Shown one piece after another: positions 8,089 to 17,067 of a stretch of DNA of 38,006 bases. This DNA is from Planctomycetota bacterium (GTDB taxonomy: Bacteria > Planctomycetota > JACOTG01 > JAJDCM01): NCBI GenBank assembly GCA_029260825.1, contig JAJDCM010000086.1:1-38006 (forward strand), written 5' to 3'. The notes below the pieces were generated by a model. The model was given only the letters and a program-made list of their open reading frames with translations. It made no database searches and was not told the origin of the DNA. How positions within the stretch are numbered: position 1 is the stretch's first letter; each line of letters opens with the position of its first letter. A program made the translations under genes and the position numbers.

Positions 8089-9792
8089 GTGTCCAAGGAG
8101 AAACCGAGTCATGAATTTCTTGAGCAGCTCGCTTCTCACTCTCCCAGGGGGGCCCGTTATCTAGACCGGGGCGAGATTGCACGCGGTGGAATGGGGGCAA
8201 TTCTCGAGGTTTGGGATCAAGACCTCCGGCGCCCTCTGGCGATGAAGGTCATTCACAATGCGGGTCGGGGTGCTGAACGGGAAGACGGAGGGGGAAAGAA
8301 AGAGGGCTCAGGAGGCGCGTTTCCCGGGGCAGAGACACTCGATGCCAGCACCCTGTCCCGTTTTCTCGAAGAGGCGCAAGTCACCGGTCAGCTCGAGCAT
8401 CCCGGTATCGTGCCGATCCACGAGCTAGGACTCGATGATCAGGGTCGACTCTACTACACGATGCCATTGATCGAAGGGGCGACTCTGAAAGAGATCTTCG
8501 ATCGGATCAAAGCGGGGGATCGGGAGTGGAGCGAAGTGCGAGCGCTGGGAGTTCTTCTTCGGGCCTGTGAGGCGGTTGCTTTTGCTCATAGTCGGGGAGT
8601 GATTCACCGGGATCTCAAGCCCGAGAATATCATGATCGGGCGGTTTGGCGAGGTCTATGTGATGGATTGGGGGCTCGCGAAGAACCTTGTTCCCGAGTCC
8701 TCTGCCGGAACCAGGTCAACAGCCCATCACGCGCCCCGGCGAGAACCTTCCGTTAGCACCGAACGAAGTGATTCTCAGCGGTCCAATTCGCCGGAATCCA
8801 TGCAGACCCTGGACGGAGATGTGATGGGTACCCCTGCCTACATGTCACCGGAGCAAGCCCAGGGAGAAGTGGATCGTCTAGGGCCTCCGGCTGACGTGTA
8901 TGCGATGGGAGCGATTCTCTATCAGTTGATGGCCGGTTTCGCACCCCATATGAATCCGGAATCGGAGAGGAATTCCGCGGATGTTCTCATGGACGCGATG
9001 AGACGAGCTCCGTCACCCCTCTCCGAAGTTGCAAATGACACTTCCCCCGAGCTGGTAGAGATCTGCGAAAAGGCGATGCAACGGGAGCCGAGTGATCGGT
9101 TTTCGGATCTTCTTGAGATGGCAACCGCAATTCGTGGCTATCTTGAAAGCGGCGTCGGAAGGGCGAGGGCAGCGCTTCAATCGTCGAGGCTCGTGCGAAT
9201 TCTTCACTTTCTTCTGGGGGCTTCCTGGTGGATACTCCTCCTCGTCGTTGTGATGATTGTTGCCCTGGTTTTTCTTCCCACGGATGGGGCTACTTTTGAC
9301 GTAGACGTTCCGATGAGATTTCAATTCTCCGACCCGGAGTTTGGTCTCTCGCCCGCCTCAACGATGGTGAGTTCCGCCAGTGTTTCCGATCTTCAGGGGA
9401 AGGTCAAGCTTGCCTCGAGTGAAGATGTCTTCAAGTGGGTCGCGTTGGTTCCGGCGATTGGTCTTCTCTTCTTTGTCATGTTGATCCTGCGCTCATCGCG
9501 AAAGATCGTCCGGACTCTTCGAGATGGCAATCCCTTTTTGCCCGCAAATGTTCGTCGAATCAGATGGCTCGGATTTCTATTCCTGCTTCAATCTCTGATC
9601 AGTAGTTCCTATTCGACGTTTGGTGTGCTTTTGGTCAGGAGATGGATCGAGTTCGAAGACATCGTCCTGAAGACGACCGTCAAGATTCATTTCACCCCAC
9701 TTTTTTTCGGTCTCCTGCTCTTCGTGCTGGCCGAGGTCTTTCGCCTGGGAGCCGAGCTCGTTGCACGAAACCGACGACTGAATGCGTTGTAG
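8089..9792 (+). CDS. Serine/threonine protein kinase fused to DUF2975-like membrane domain
   Basis: The N-terminal half is a Hanks-type kinase: glycine loop GEIARGGMGAI, ATP-binding Lys53 in AMKVI, catalytic HRDLKPEN (Asp175), DWG in place of DFG (Asp193; common in planctomycete kinases), and the GTPAYMSPEQAQG activation/P+1 segment. A glycine/serine-rich insert lies between DWG and GTPAYMSPE. The C-terminal part (about 370-567) has four hydrophobic helices near 375-398, 450-467, 494-516 and 535-555. The pattern of the second half (TLRDGNPFLPANVRRIRWLG, then LAEVFRLGAELVARNRRL) resembles the DUF2975 membrane family. I chose GTG 8089 because GGAGG lies 8 nt upstream; the frame is also open from GTG 8047. 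The kinase should sit at the inner membrane with the catalytic domain in the cytoplasm. Target unknown. Confidence 0.88.
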   Translation: MSKEKPSHEFLEQLASHSPRGARYLDRGEIARGGMGAILEVWDQDLRRPLAMKVIHNAGRGAEREDGGGKKEGSGGAFPGAETLDASTLSRFLEEAQVTGQLEHPGIVPIHELGLDDQGRLYYTMPLIEGATLKEIFDRIKAGDREWSEVRALGVLLRACEAVAFAHSRGVIHRDLKPENIMIGRFGEVYVMDWGLAKNLVPESSAGTRSTAHHAPRREPSVSTERSDSQRSNSPESMQTLDGDVMGTPAYMSPEQAQGEVDRLGPPADVYAMGAILYQLMAGFAPHMNPESERNSADVLMDAMRRAPSPLSEVANDTSPELVEICEKAMQREPSDRFSDLLEMATAIRGYLESGVGRARAALQSSRLVRILHFLLGASWWILLLVVVMIVALVFLPTDGATFDVDVPMRFQFSDPEFGLSPASTMVSSASVSDLQGKVKLASSEDVFKWVALVPAIGLLFFVMLILRSSRKIVRTLRDGNPFLPANVRRIRWLGFLFLLQSLISSSYSTFGVLLVRRWIEFEDIVLKTTVKIHFTPLFFGLLLFVLAEVFRLGAELVARNRRLNAL

Positions 9793-9813
9793 TCCGTTGG
9801 ATTCACACCTCTT

Positions 9814-10815
9814 CTAGTCTTTTTCGGGCGAGGTCGGCTGGACGGTTTGCCCTTTGACTGGCTCCCCTCGTTTGACCGGTTTTCCGTCCGCCGTGTAATT
9901 CAGGAACTGGATGGGAAGTCCGTCGCCGTTTCCGAAATCCTTGGTGGTTTGCAGGTGGTAGTGGATGTGGGCTTCGGTTGTGTTTCCGCTATTTCCGCAC
10001 TGACCCAGGAAGACGCCCGATTCGATCCGTTCTCCCTTCTTGACCTGAACGGACCCCTTCTTGAAATGGGCAAGAAAAGAATACTCCCCGTTTTCGTGGT
10101 CCAGAATGACATGGTTACCCATGGCTTGGGCCGGGTTGAGCTGACCGGGGGTGTTGTCCCGCACGTCGTTGGCCATGGCCACAACGACTCCCGCTCCAGG
10201 AGAGAAGACCTTCTTGCCAAAGCAGTAGTAGTCTTCATTCTTTTTGCCGTCGCCCTCGTGACTCTTCCCGTCTTTCATGATCAGGATGTCGTAGGCAAAT
10301 CGTTGATCTCGGGTTGCGGCGTGATAGTTTTCGGCGATGCTCCGCCCGCCCCAGAAGATGAACCACTCCTCGTCAAAAGGAAGGCGGAGGGGGGTTTTGG
10401 TCCGGTAGTCCAGGTGCTTGGTCTGATGAGCCTTCTGGACCGGAGTGAGCGTGAATCCATGAATTGTCCCGTCCTGACCGAAATTCATGTTGATCGCGAT
10501 CGGGATGTCGACCTTTTCGAATCGAGAAATACGCGAGTAGTTTGTCATCGAACCGGCTTGCCTTGCCTCATCCGAGACGATTCGCTTCTCCTTCCCGAGC
10601 TGGACAGATACCTGGCTCTGGAACGCCTTGAGGCCATTGACATCGCCTGAGGCCTGCCTCATTTCCTTTGACATCAATTCCCACAGTTGATCGATCTTGC
10701 CCTCAAGAAATAAGATGCTGTATTCGCGTCCTCTTTGAAGGGCCGGATCGCTGTTCGGGTCGGTGTGAAGTGAGAGGCAAAGTAAGGCAAAGGAGGAAAG
10801 AAGAAGCGTTTTCAT
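9814..10815 (-). CDS. Secreted M23 family metallopeptidase with DUF3887-like N-terminal domain
   Basis: This exported protein of about 333 residues has two parts (numbering from the first of two ATGs, 10818). After a hydrophobic signal peptide (MKTLLLSSFALLCLSL) comes a DUF3887-like domain (about 30-125), recognisable from FLEGKIDQLWELMSKEM and the VSVQLGK segment. The C-terminal part is an M23 lysostaphin/LytM-type peptidase: His166 and Asp177 in YHAATRDQRFAYD, catalytic-type His251 in FLAHFKKGSV, and HIH at 284-286. All zinc-ligand and catalytic positions are present, so it should be an active peptidoglycan or peptide hydrolase in the periplasm. The second ATG (10815) has GGGAG at 6 nt and is preferred over 10818, where spacing would be 3 nt. 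It converges with the kinase gene, 21 nt apart. It stands alone, divergent from the next gene. Confidence 0.88.
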   Translation of the reverse strand: MKTLLLSSFALLCLSLHTDPNSDPALQRGREYSILFLEGKIDQLWELMSKEMRQASGDVNGLKAFQSQVSVQLGKEKRIVSDEARQAGSMTNYSRISRFEKVDIPIAINMNFGQDGTIHGFTLTPVQKAHQTKHLDYRTKTPLRLPFDEEWFIFWGGRSIAENYHAATRDQRFAYDILIMKDGKSHEGDGKKNEDYYCFGKKVFSPGAGVVVAMANDVRDNTPGQLNPAQAMGNHVILDHENGEYSFLAHFKKGSVQVKKGERIESGVFLGQCGNSGNTTEAHIHYHLQTTKDFGNGDGLPIQFLNYTADGKPVKRGEPVKGQTVQPTSPEKD

Positions 10816-11079
10816 CATTGGCTCCCGAATATGAATCTGAATCGTTGCTGCTATTTGGACGTTGGCTGGGTTGGAGGTCAGTTCCTCCGATTCTTGCTCC
10901 TACGGAAAGAAGCGGAAAACGTTCTCTTGTTTCTTTCCAGAAAGCCAGAAGAGAGGTCCGGGTGGTCAACGATCGATGGTGTCAAGACCGTGAAGAGGAA
11001 GTGGCTCGCATTTCTTCTTCTGATCGGGCATGGTACGAGGAGTCTTGACCCGATCGTTACTCAATCCGAGGGATCTCAA

Positions 11080-11643
11080 ATGGCCAAATCACCGGAAGAA
11101 CAAGCTGCTGCAATGATCCAGAATCTCGAGGAGAAGACCGGAAAATCTCTCCCCGAGTGGATCAAGATCGCCGCCTCCACCAAGCTCGAAAAGCACGGTC
11201 AGATCGTGAAGTATTTGAAGACGGAACATGGCATGACCCATGGCTATGCCAATCTTGTGGCTCACAAGACCCTGGAGTCCGATGCGGGGTCGTCGAACGA
11301 ATCTGATCTCATCGCAGCTCAGTACGCCGGGCCGAAGGAGCCGCTCCGAGCGATCTATGATGTCTTGATGACTGCAACCGTGCAGCTCGGGAAAGACGTA
11401 GAAATTTCACCCAAGAAGGCCTACGTCAGCCTTCGTCGGAAGAAGCAGTTCGCGATCATCCAGCCGTCCACCAGGACCCGAGTTGATCTTGGCTTGAACC
11501 TGAAGGGAGTCGAGCCGGAAGGACGGCTGGAGCTTTCGGGGAGTTTCAATTCCATGGTCAGTCATCGGGTGCGCCTGAGCGAAGCCAAGGATGTGGATTC
11601 TGCGGTGAAGAAGTGGCTGAAAGCAGCCTACGACGCATCCTGA
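11080..11643 (+). CDS. DUF4287/DUF5655 domain protein
   Basis: This small cytoplasmic protein (187 residues) joins two uncharacterised domains. Residues about 1-55 match DUF4287 (EKTGKSLPEWIKIA, LEKHGQIVKYLKTEHGMTHGYANLVAHK). Residues about 80-187 match DUF5655 (YDVLMTATVQLGKDVEISPKKAYVSLRRKKQFAIIQPSTRTRVDLGLNLKG). This combination is a common bacterial arrangement of unknown role. The ATG at 11080 is preferred because GAGGG lies 6 nt upstream and family homology begins there; the frame is open back to 10831, but that 83-codon extension has no family resemblance. No signal peptide or membrane segment. Convergence or operon with the following gene is possible: the gap is 70 nt and both are on the plus strand. 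Confidence 0.85.
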   Translation: MAKSPEEQAAAMIQNLEEKTGKSLPEWIKIAASTKLEKHGQIVKYLKTEHGMTHGYANLVAHKTLESDAGSSNESDLIAAQYAGPKEPLRAIYDVLMTATVQLGKDVEISPKKAYVSLRRKKQFAIIQPSTRTRVDLGLNLKGVEPEGRLELSGSFNSMVSHRVRLSEAKDVDSAVKKWLKAAYDAS

Positions 11644-11713
11644 AACCTTCTGTCCAGGTGACCCCGGTCTGTGATACTCTCAACTTGGACCTCATCGCCA
11701 AGGAGACCCTCGG

Positions 11714-12235
11714 ATGAAGCAGAGCAGGCAACTTGCCCTCACCATGGGGACGATCCTCGTTTCTTTTACTCTCGGTTTGTTTGCTGATCATGTTTTCGGC
11801 ATTGAAAAGACCGGAGAAAAGGAACCCGTCGAGGTCTACCTTGACCTCTACCATCAGGGAAAAGTCTCTCTGATGGAGCCCTTCTACGACAAAGAATCTT
11901 TCTTTTCTGATCCCACGGCGGAGGCGCTGGGGACTGGCTATTCGGCCAGGGGAAAAAGGAAGATCAAGAAAAAGCTTGTCGAGGCTTTTGCTGCGGTGCA
12001 GAACCCTGCTTTTTCTCCTCGTCTCGAGTTCGTGAGTGGAAACTACGCGGTTTCCTGTGGAGTCTTCGGCTACGACGTGCCAGCGGCTCAGCTGGGGCGT
12101 ACCGGAGATCCGGTTCGGATGAACCTCCAGGTGGCTACGGTTGTCGAAATGAAGGAGGGGACGGTTCACCGTCATTTCGATTACGCGAACTATGAGGGGG
12201 CGATGCGCGCCTTGACCGGCGAACAAGGAAAATAG
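11714..12235 (+). CDS. Exported NTF2/SnoaL-like protein
   Basis: This 173-residue protein begins with a hydrophobic export or anchor segment (about 7-27, LALTMGTILVSFTLGLFADHVFG) followed by a compact domain of the NTF2/SnoaL-like fold, judged from VEVYLDLYHQGKVSLMEPFYDKESFFSDPT, the helix KKKLVEAFAAV and the final strand pattern with VATVVEMKEGTVHRHFDYANYEGAMRAL. This fold includes ketosteroid isomerases and small-molecule-binding proteins; no catalytic residue set is visible that would fix a reaction. AGGAG lies 8 nt before the ATG. It sits 70 nt after the DUF4287/DUF5655 gene. Fold assignment is moderate; function unknown. Confidence 0.72.
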   Translation: MKQSRQLALTMGTILVSFTLGLFADHVFGIEKTGEKEPVEVYLDLYHQGKVSLMEPFYDKESFFSDPTAEALGTGYSARGKRKIKKKLVEAFAAVQNPAFSPRLEFVSGNYAVSCGVFGYDVPAAQLGRTGDPVRMNLQVATVVEMKEGTVHRHFDYANYEGAMRALTGEQGK

Positions 12236-12315
12236 CTTTTTGTTGCTGGTGGGGTGTCACTAGAGGACGCGCGCCAGCCTCAAAACCCGGTCTTTTAACC
12301 TCAAGGAAAAACATC

Positions 12316-15300
12316 ATGAAGATCTGCGGGCACCTCCTGCCGGGTTTGATCTGGGCTTTGATCCTTCTCGGGATTCATCTTCTTTCCACCCCGCCGGCGA
12401 TGGCCGATCTGCCCGGAGTCACCACCGTTCATGGTGTGTTTGCTTTTCCTGCCGGGCATGCTCTGGAGCCCCTCAACGGATCCACCTATAGCCTTGCCTA
12501 TCCAACAGAAGCAGGTCTCCGGAACGGGCATGTCATGATCTTCAATCATGGAACGATCGGCATCCATAACCGGGGCCCTCTGAGTGATGACGCATCCGTT
12601 GCTGCCAACTGTGATCTGGTCCCCTTGGGCTATACGGTTGCTTCGTTCGATTACGGCGAGAACGAGGGATGGCGGGTCGTGATTCAGGCCGACAATACCA
12701 AACTCTTCGCCGACTTCCTCCACGACCCAAATGGAGCGTTCCCCTGGCTTGAAAACGGAAACGTGTACTTGTGGGGAGCATCTCGTGGGGGATGGTTGAC
12801 CCTCATCAGTCTGACCAAATATCCCGATGTTTACGCGGGAGGGGTCGCGTCGGGAGGAGTGAGCGATGTTCTCCTCAGTCTTCCCTACCGGGCCTACCAT
12901 ACGTTCTGGAGCATGGGGCTCCTGGTTTACGGTCTTGCCCGGTCCAACTTGCAAACCCTGGGCATGGGGTCGGAAGCGGTGGTCGGTCCCTTTCGGGATC
13001 GGGAAACCGGGGAGATCAACAGTTCCTTGGTGGAGTTTTCTCCGGCGCATATGGCGGCGTCTCTCGAAGATCCGGTTGTCCTGGTGATGGGGGATAGCGA
13101 CATGCAGGTCGGGGCCTGGCAGTGGTTCAACTTCATCGATACCCTGGACGGACTCGGAAAATCCGATCTCTACATGATGTTCAACGTCCCGGCATCCGGA
13201 CATCGATCTCCGGCTCCGCCCAAAGATGAGATCATGAGCCAGCTCCTGGGTTGTGACATCGATTTTCGAACGATCGCCATGGATTGGGCCGAAGGAGATC
13301 CTTTCTCGTGCGGTCTTGCTCCTGGGGCAGTTTTTGGGGTTGCACGTGATGTGAGCACGGACACGGTACCGTCGATTCTCGATGTGACCACAATCGATCC
13401 ACTCGGTACTCCCACCCATCCAGGACTTCTTGCGGTGAAGCACACCCTGGGAACGGGTTCCTGGCCCAATGCTTTCTCGGGTACTGCCTCCCTTGCCGAT
13501 TTCGATGAAAACCCAGCAACGCCCAAGACGTTCGTGTTTGGCAATTTCGAGGGTTTTCTCGAGGAGTGGGACCTCGGGATAGGAACCCCGGACCCTCCCC
13601 GGCGTGTCTGGCGGTCAAGCGATCTTGGATCAAGATTGTTCGGTCTCGCGATCGGCAATTTCAACAACGACACCGTGCCCGACATCGCTTGCTCCGATGA
13701 TCAGGGTAGGATCCGGATCCTGGATGGTGGACCGGGTCATCCGGAAATTGCATCAATCCTTGATCCGGAAGGAGCCTCGATCTGGCACATGCGGGCACTG
13801 GATCTCGAAGGAGACGGCAGGGACGAGATTCTTCTTCGCACCGAAGATGGCTATCTTTTCGCGTACCGGATTCAGGGAGGGACTCTTTCTGTTATCGATC
13901 GAAGTGAGTGGGTGGCTCCTTCCCCCCATGCCGGCTTTGACGTGGGACAGATTGACGATGATTCAGCCCTGGAGATTGTTCTTGGACATCACTCGGGTTT
14001 TGTGACCGCGTATCAATACGACCAGGGGTTTTCCCGGGAGACTTTGCCCACGCCACCTTCTGACTACCTGAAGATGTTTCCCTGGCACATCAAGATTGCG
14101 GATTTCTTCCAGGGTGCCGCGAGCCCCGCGGAGATTCTCGTTTCGGGAACGACATCCGGTTACGGAGTGGAAACCGGGAGCGTGTTCGCTTTGCGAAAGC
14201 GGCAACTACAACAGGATTTTCTCACGGTCGCCGCCAAAGAGAATTTCGATGGAGTCTATTCAAGTGCGGCCCACGATTTTGATGGAGACGGGACTGACGA
14301 GCTCGTACTTTGCATCAAGAGTGGTTCCGGGCCCTGTCTTCCTGCTCAGACCACCCTTGTTTTCATCGATGTCACCAACAATCTTCTGAGAAGAGCCTGG
14401 CCCGACCAGCTGGAACCGAGCGTAGCTATTTCGGATAGTCTTTTTCACACCATCTTGATCGAGGATGTGGACGGAGATGGAAGAGTCGAGGTAATCGCTC
14501 AGTCCCGAGAAGGAAGTATCTATGTTCTTGATGTCGCCTATGACGGCAACGATTTTGTTGTTACTCGCAAGAAGTCGGTGGATGGGATGGCTGGCTCTTT
14601 CGGACTGGAGCTGGCCCAATTGCCCGGAGATCCGTCCGAGAGAATATTGCTCGGGAATCGACTGAACAACCTCTTGATTCTCTCCGGGAGCACGGGGCTT
14701 CCCCTTCGCACGTTCAATCAAACGAACGGATGGGTCGAGAAATGGGCTCATCGGATCATGGTTGGAGAGCTCGACAACGACTCGACCCGACCTGAGTTTA
14801 TTGTCGGCACCGGAAACGGCATGGTGAGGGGAGCGAACCAGACCGACGGATTCGTGAACATTCTTCATTTGCAGGGAAGCTCGGTGATTCCTCAGTTTGT
14901 TTCTCGAGAATGCTCGGTAAATGATCCCTTTGCTCGGGATGGATCCTACTTCGCCATGGCGATCGCCGACGTGGACGGGGATGGCTTTGACGAGGTTGTA
15001 GCCGGGACCGACCTTTCCGTCCCGCTTGACCCTCAAGGGGGAAGGCCGGTCATGAACCGGGCTGCATTGCATGTGTTCGGATATGACTCGACATCCCGAT
15101 CTTACCGGGAAGAAAGCACCCTCACGGTCGAAGGGCACGACCTCTACGGAATGGCCTGTGGGGACGTGAAGACCGGGGATGAGGGGGCAGAGGAGATTCT
15201 TGTCGGGGATCGAAGGGGGTACATCAAGATGTACCAGTTTATCCGGAATGAACTCACCGAGATCGGGCGATCGGCTGATCTTGGGACGGGGATTGGTGAC

Positions 15301-15690
15301 ATCCGGATCGTTGATTTCGATGGGAATCCGCAAAACGGACTCGAGATTCTGGTGGGCTTCGAGGAGGGGTGGGTCAAGTTTCTCAAATGGAGAGATGGTG
15401 CGGGCGTCTTTGAGGTGCTGGCTCAAACTCCCGATCTTGGAACCCATGCCTGGGGAGTTTGCCCTCACGACTTTGACGGAGATGGAACCCTTGATCTCGC
15501 CGTCGGGAACGCGAACGGAAGCCTCTTTCTTTTGAACGGCGAGGATCTTTCGATCATGACCCGAGTAGATGGCCTTGGGGCTTTCGTTGGGGCGTATGGA
15601 GCCCTTCGAGTCGGTAATGTTGACGATGATCCGGAAATGGAGCTGGTCGCCGGATCATCGGGTTATGTCTATGTGTTTGATATCCAGTAG
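12316..15690 (+). CDS. Secreted alpha/beta hydrolase fused to FG-GAP/VCBS repeat region
   Basis: This 1124-residue exported protein has a clear signal peptide (MKICGHLLPGLIWALILLG, cleavage likely after AMA at 30). Residues about 35-320 form an alpha/beta-hydrolase/peptidase-S9-like domain with Ser156 in WGASRGGW, an acid in MGDSDMQVG (Asp260 or Asp262) and His296 in PASGHRSP. Residues about 380-1124 are FG-GAP/VCBS-like propeller repeats with Asp-rich calcium-binding loops, for example DLEGDGRDEI (496), DFDGDGTDEL (654), DVDGDGRVEV (717), DVDGDGFDEV (885) and DFDGDGTLDL (1052). FG-GAP repeats normally give extracellular beta-propellers for binding. The hydrolase at the N-terminus suggests a surface esterase or peptidase with a large substrate- or matrix-binding tail, which is inference. 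The ATG has AAGGA 8 nt upstream. Codons look like typical window codons. Confidence 0.88.
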   Translation: MKICGHLLPGLIWALILLGIHLLSTPPAMADLPGVTTVHGVFAFPAGHALEPLNGSTYSLAYPTEAGLRNGHVMIFNHGTIGIHNRGPLSDDASVAANCDLVPLGYTVASFDYGENEGWRVVIQADNTKLFADFLHDPNGAFPWLENGNVYLWGASRGGWLTLISLTKYPDVYAGGVASGGVSDVLLSLPYRAYHTFWSMGLLVYGLARSNLQTLGMGSEAVVGPFRDRETGEINSSLVEFSPAHMAASLEDPVVLVMGDSDMQVGAWQWFNFIDTLDGLGKSDLYMMFNVPASGHRSPAPPKDEIMSQLLGCDIDFRTIAMDWAEGDPFSCGLAPGAVFGVARDVSTDTVPSILDVTTIDPLGTPTHPGLLAVKHTLGTGSWPNAFSGTASLADFDENPATPKTFVFGNFEGFLEEWDLGIGTPDPPRRVWRSSDLGSRLFGLAIGNFNNDTVPDIACSDDQGRIRILDGGPGHPEIASILDPEGASIWHMRALDLEGDGRDEILLRTEDGYLFAYRIQGGTLSVIDRSEWVAPSPHAGFDVGQIDDDSALEIVLGHHSGFVTAYQYDQGFSRETLPTPPSDYLKMFPWHIKIADFFQGAASPAEILVSGTTSGYGVETGSVFALRKRQLQQDFLTVAAKENFDGVYSSAAHDFDGDGTDELVLCIKSGSGPCLPAQTTLVFIDVTNNLLRRAWPDQLEPSVAISDSLFHTILIEDVDGDGRVEVIAQSREGSIYVLDVAYDGNDFVVTRKKSVDGMAGSFGLELAQLPGDPSERILLGNRLNNLLILSGSTGLPLRTFNQTNGWVEKWAHRIMVGELDNDSTRPEFIVGTGNGMVRGANQTDGFVNILHLQGSSVIPQFVSRECSVNDPFARDGSYFAMAIADVDGDGFDEVVAGTDLSVPLDPQGGRPVMNRAALHVFGYDSTSRSYREESTLTVEGHDLYGMACGDVKTGDEGAEEILVGDRRGYIKMYQFIRNELTEIGRSADLGTGIGDIRIVDFDGNPQNGLEILVGFEEGWVKFLKWRDGAGVFEVLAQTPDLGTHAWGVCPHDFDGDGTLDLAVGNANGSLFLLNGEDLSIMTRVDGLGAFVGAYGALRVGNVDDDPEMELVAGSSGYVYVFDIQ

Positions 15691-15716
15691 ATTGGTTACA
15701 AACCCGGATTGATTGT

Positions 15717-15738
15717 CCCGAGAATCCCCTTCTCCGGG
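15717..15738 (+). terminator. Weak hairpin after FG-GAP gene
   Basis: About 27 nt past the stop of the 1124-residue gene, CCCGAGAA and TTCTCCGGG can pair as a stem with one bulged C around a short CCCC loop. There is no good T-run after it, so this is at best a weak or Rho-assisted terminator. Confidence 0.3.
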
Positions 15739-15874
15739 CCAGATTGTTCACTTCTTGCAACGCCTGGCTTTGTCGCAGGAACGCCGAGATTCCCTATTTT
15801 TTTGTATCGCCTCGATTAAGAGAGATAGCCCTCAGGGGAACGTTATTCGCTTGTTTCTTCCTCAACTGTGATGG

Positions 15875-15896
15875 GTGCGTCATTTTTTTGGCGCAC
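15875..15896 (+). promoter_or_regulatory. Hairpin in leader of the highly expressed exported protein gene
   Basis: GTGCGTC and GGCGCAC pair (one T-G wobble) around a T-rich loop about 50 nt before the gene start. It could be a leader hairpin that stabilises or controls the transcript, or a processing site. No consensus promoter could be fixed in the 250-base gap. The stem is visible; a regulatory role is inference. Confidence 0.3.
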
Positions 15897-15947
15897 TGTT
15901 TCGTGACGAAATGATTGCTGTCAACATCAGAATGAGGATGAATTGTG

Positions 15948-16952
15948 ATGAAAAACCGCACCCTTGCTCTCGCTCTCACCGCGATTCTTGGTGTCAGTGG
16001 AGCCGTCGTTGCCGAGCCCAATGTGGCTGAAACCGGTAGCGTTAACATCTTCTCGCTTTTTGATTCCCGTCCTTCTTCCGCCACCGTCATCAACATGACG
16101 AACCTGGAAGATGATCGCACCGTTTGTGACAACGGATTCCGTACTGGCGATGTTCAGTTGCACTACATCTACTATGGTCAGGACGCGGACGGAGGGATTT
16201 GCCTCGAGTTCGATCGTTTTGAGTTGCTGTCTCCCCTGGATACGCTGACCGTTCTTGCCAGCGATCACAATCCTGAGGGCGAAGTTGGTTTCCTCGTCGT
16301 CTCCGCAACCGACCCGGAAACGGGTGCCCTCATCGACTTCAATGAGCTCATTGGTTCGGCATACGTCGCCAACTCGGCGATCGACATCATGTGGTCCTAC
16401 CTTCCTTACGCTTTCGATGCCGATGCCGGCAGAACGACGGGCAATGATGTCTGTGGACGCCCCTTCATCTTTGATGCTGCCTTCACCGGTCCCATCATCT
16501 TTGATGACACCGACTATGATTCGTTCCCCGAGACTCTCTACGTCGATAGCTTCTTCGAAGAGGCTGCTGGCGTTTTCGAGAACCAGCTGACCCTGATGGC
16601 CAGCTCGGGCCAGGACTTCATCAATGAGGTCGATTTCTTCTTCCACAACAACAAGGAAGATCGATTCAGCCGAACCTTCAAGTTCGTCTGTCACACCTCG
16701 CTTCCGCTGTCCGACATCTCGGCCGTTGCCCGCAACCTGGGTGGAGATCCGACCGAGTTCGCAGTCGAGACCGGATGGGTCGAGATTGAAGGTCGCAACG
16801 TTCTTGATCTTGCCGGGAATATTGCCACCTTGCCGTTGAACAACCAGCCGGCTCTTCTTGGTGTGTTCGTCCAGATCGTTCGCTCGAACTTCACCGCCGG
16901 ACATGCACTTCACATGTCTGACGACCTGAGCACCCAGATTCCTGCTCTCTAA
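15948..16952 (+). CDS. Exported protein of unknown function, codon bias suggesting high expression
   Basis: I do not recognise this 334-residue protein. It has a clear signal peptide (MKNRTLALALTAILGVSGAVVA, cleavage likely before EPNV), and the mature part is acidic, rich in beta-like stretches, with few cysteines (near DRTVCDNGF, GGICLEF, DVCGRPF, FVCHTSL) that could make two disulfides. No transmembrane segment or sorting motif is visible at the C-terminus (ends LSTQIPAL). GTG at 15945 also fits, but ATG 15948 is chosen, with GAGG about 10 nt upstream. Arginines are mostly CGC/CGT, and AAC, TTC, ATC and GTC dominate, unlike the neighbours, which points to strong expression. A strong intrinsic terminator follows at once, so it is a single-gene unit. 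A secreted structural or envelope protein is plausible but unproven. Confidence 0.8.
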   Translation: MKNRTLALALTAILGVSGAVVAEPNVAETGSVNIFSLFDSRPSSATVINMTNLEDDRTVCDNGFRTGDVQLHYIYYGQDADGGICLEFDRFELLSPLDTLTVLASDHNPEGEVGFLVVSATDPETGALIDFNELIGSAYVANSAIDIMWSYLPYAFDADAGRTTGNDVCGRPFIFDAAFTGPIIFDDTDYDSFPETLYVDSFFEEAAGVFENQLTLMASSGQDFINEVDFFFHNNKEDRFSRTFKFVCHTSLPLSDISAVARNLGGDPTEFAVETGWVEIEGRNVLDLAGNIATLPLNNQPALLGVFVQIVRSNFTAGHALHMSDDLSTQIPAL

Positions 16953-16969
16953 GCCTCTCTGAGATTCAA

Positions 16970-17002
16970 GGGGGAGTGGATTTTCCGCTCCCCCTATATT
17001 TT
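16970..17002 (+). terminator. Strong Rho-independent terminator
   Basis: GGGGGAG (16970-16976) pairs with CTCCCCC (16988-16994), extended by a T-G wobble and two G-C pairs, around an ATTTT loop. TATATTTT follows. It lies 18 nt after the stop of the exported-protein gene and is the clearest terminator in the window. Confidence 0.87.
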
Positions 17003-17067
17003 CCCCGCGCGACCCACTCGCCGCCTCCGATCTCTGAAACCATCTCTTTCTATGAGGGCCCGATCTC

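Noticed and set aside
9847..10650. 267-codon plus-strand frame opposite the M23 peptidase
   Set aside because: The minus frame has a signal peptide, all M23 metal ligands and a Shine-Dalgarno; the plus frame has no domain.
10831..11079. Upstream extension of the DUF4287/DUF5655 protein
   Set aside because: The extension lacks family resemblance; GAGGG and homology both point to ATG 11080.
12301..13443. 380-codon minus frame opposite the hydrolase domain of the large secreted protein
   Set aside because: It overlaps the signal peptide and the Ser156 motif on the opposite strand and lacks any domain.
14260..15468. 402-codon minus-strand open frame inside the FG-GAP gene
   Set aside because: It is antisense to a gene with strong repeat motifs and has no domain; long antisense frames are frequent at this base composition.
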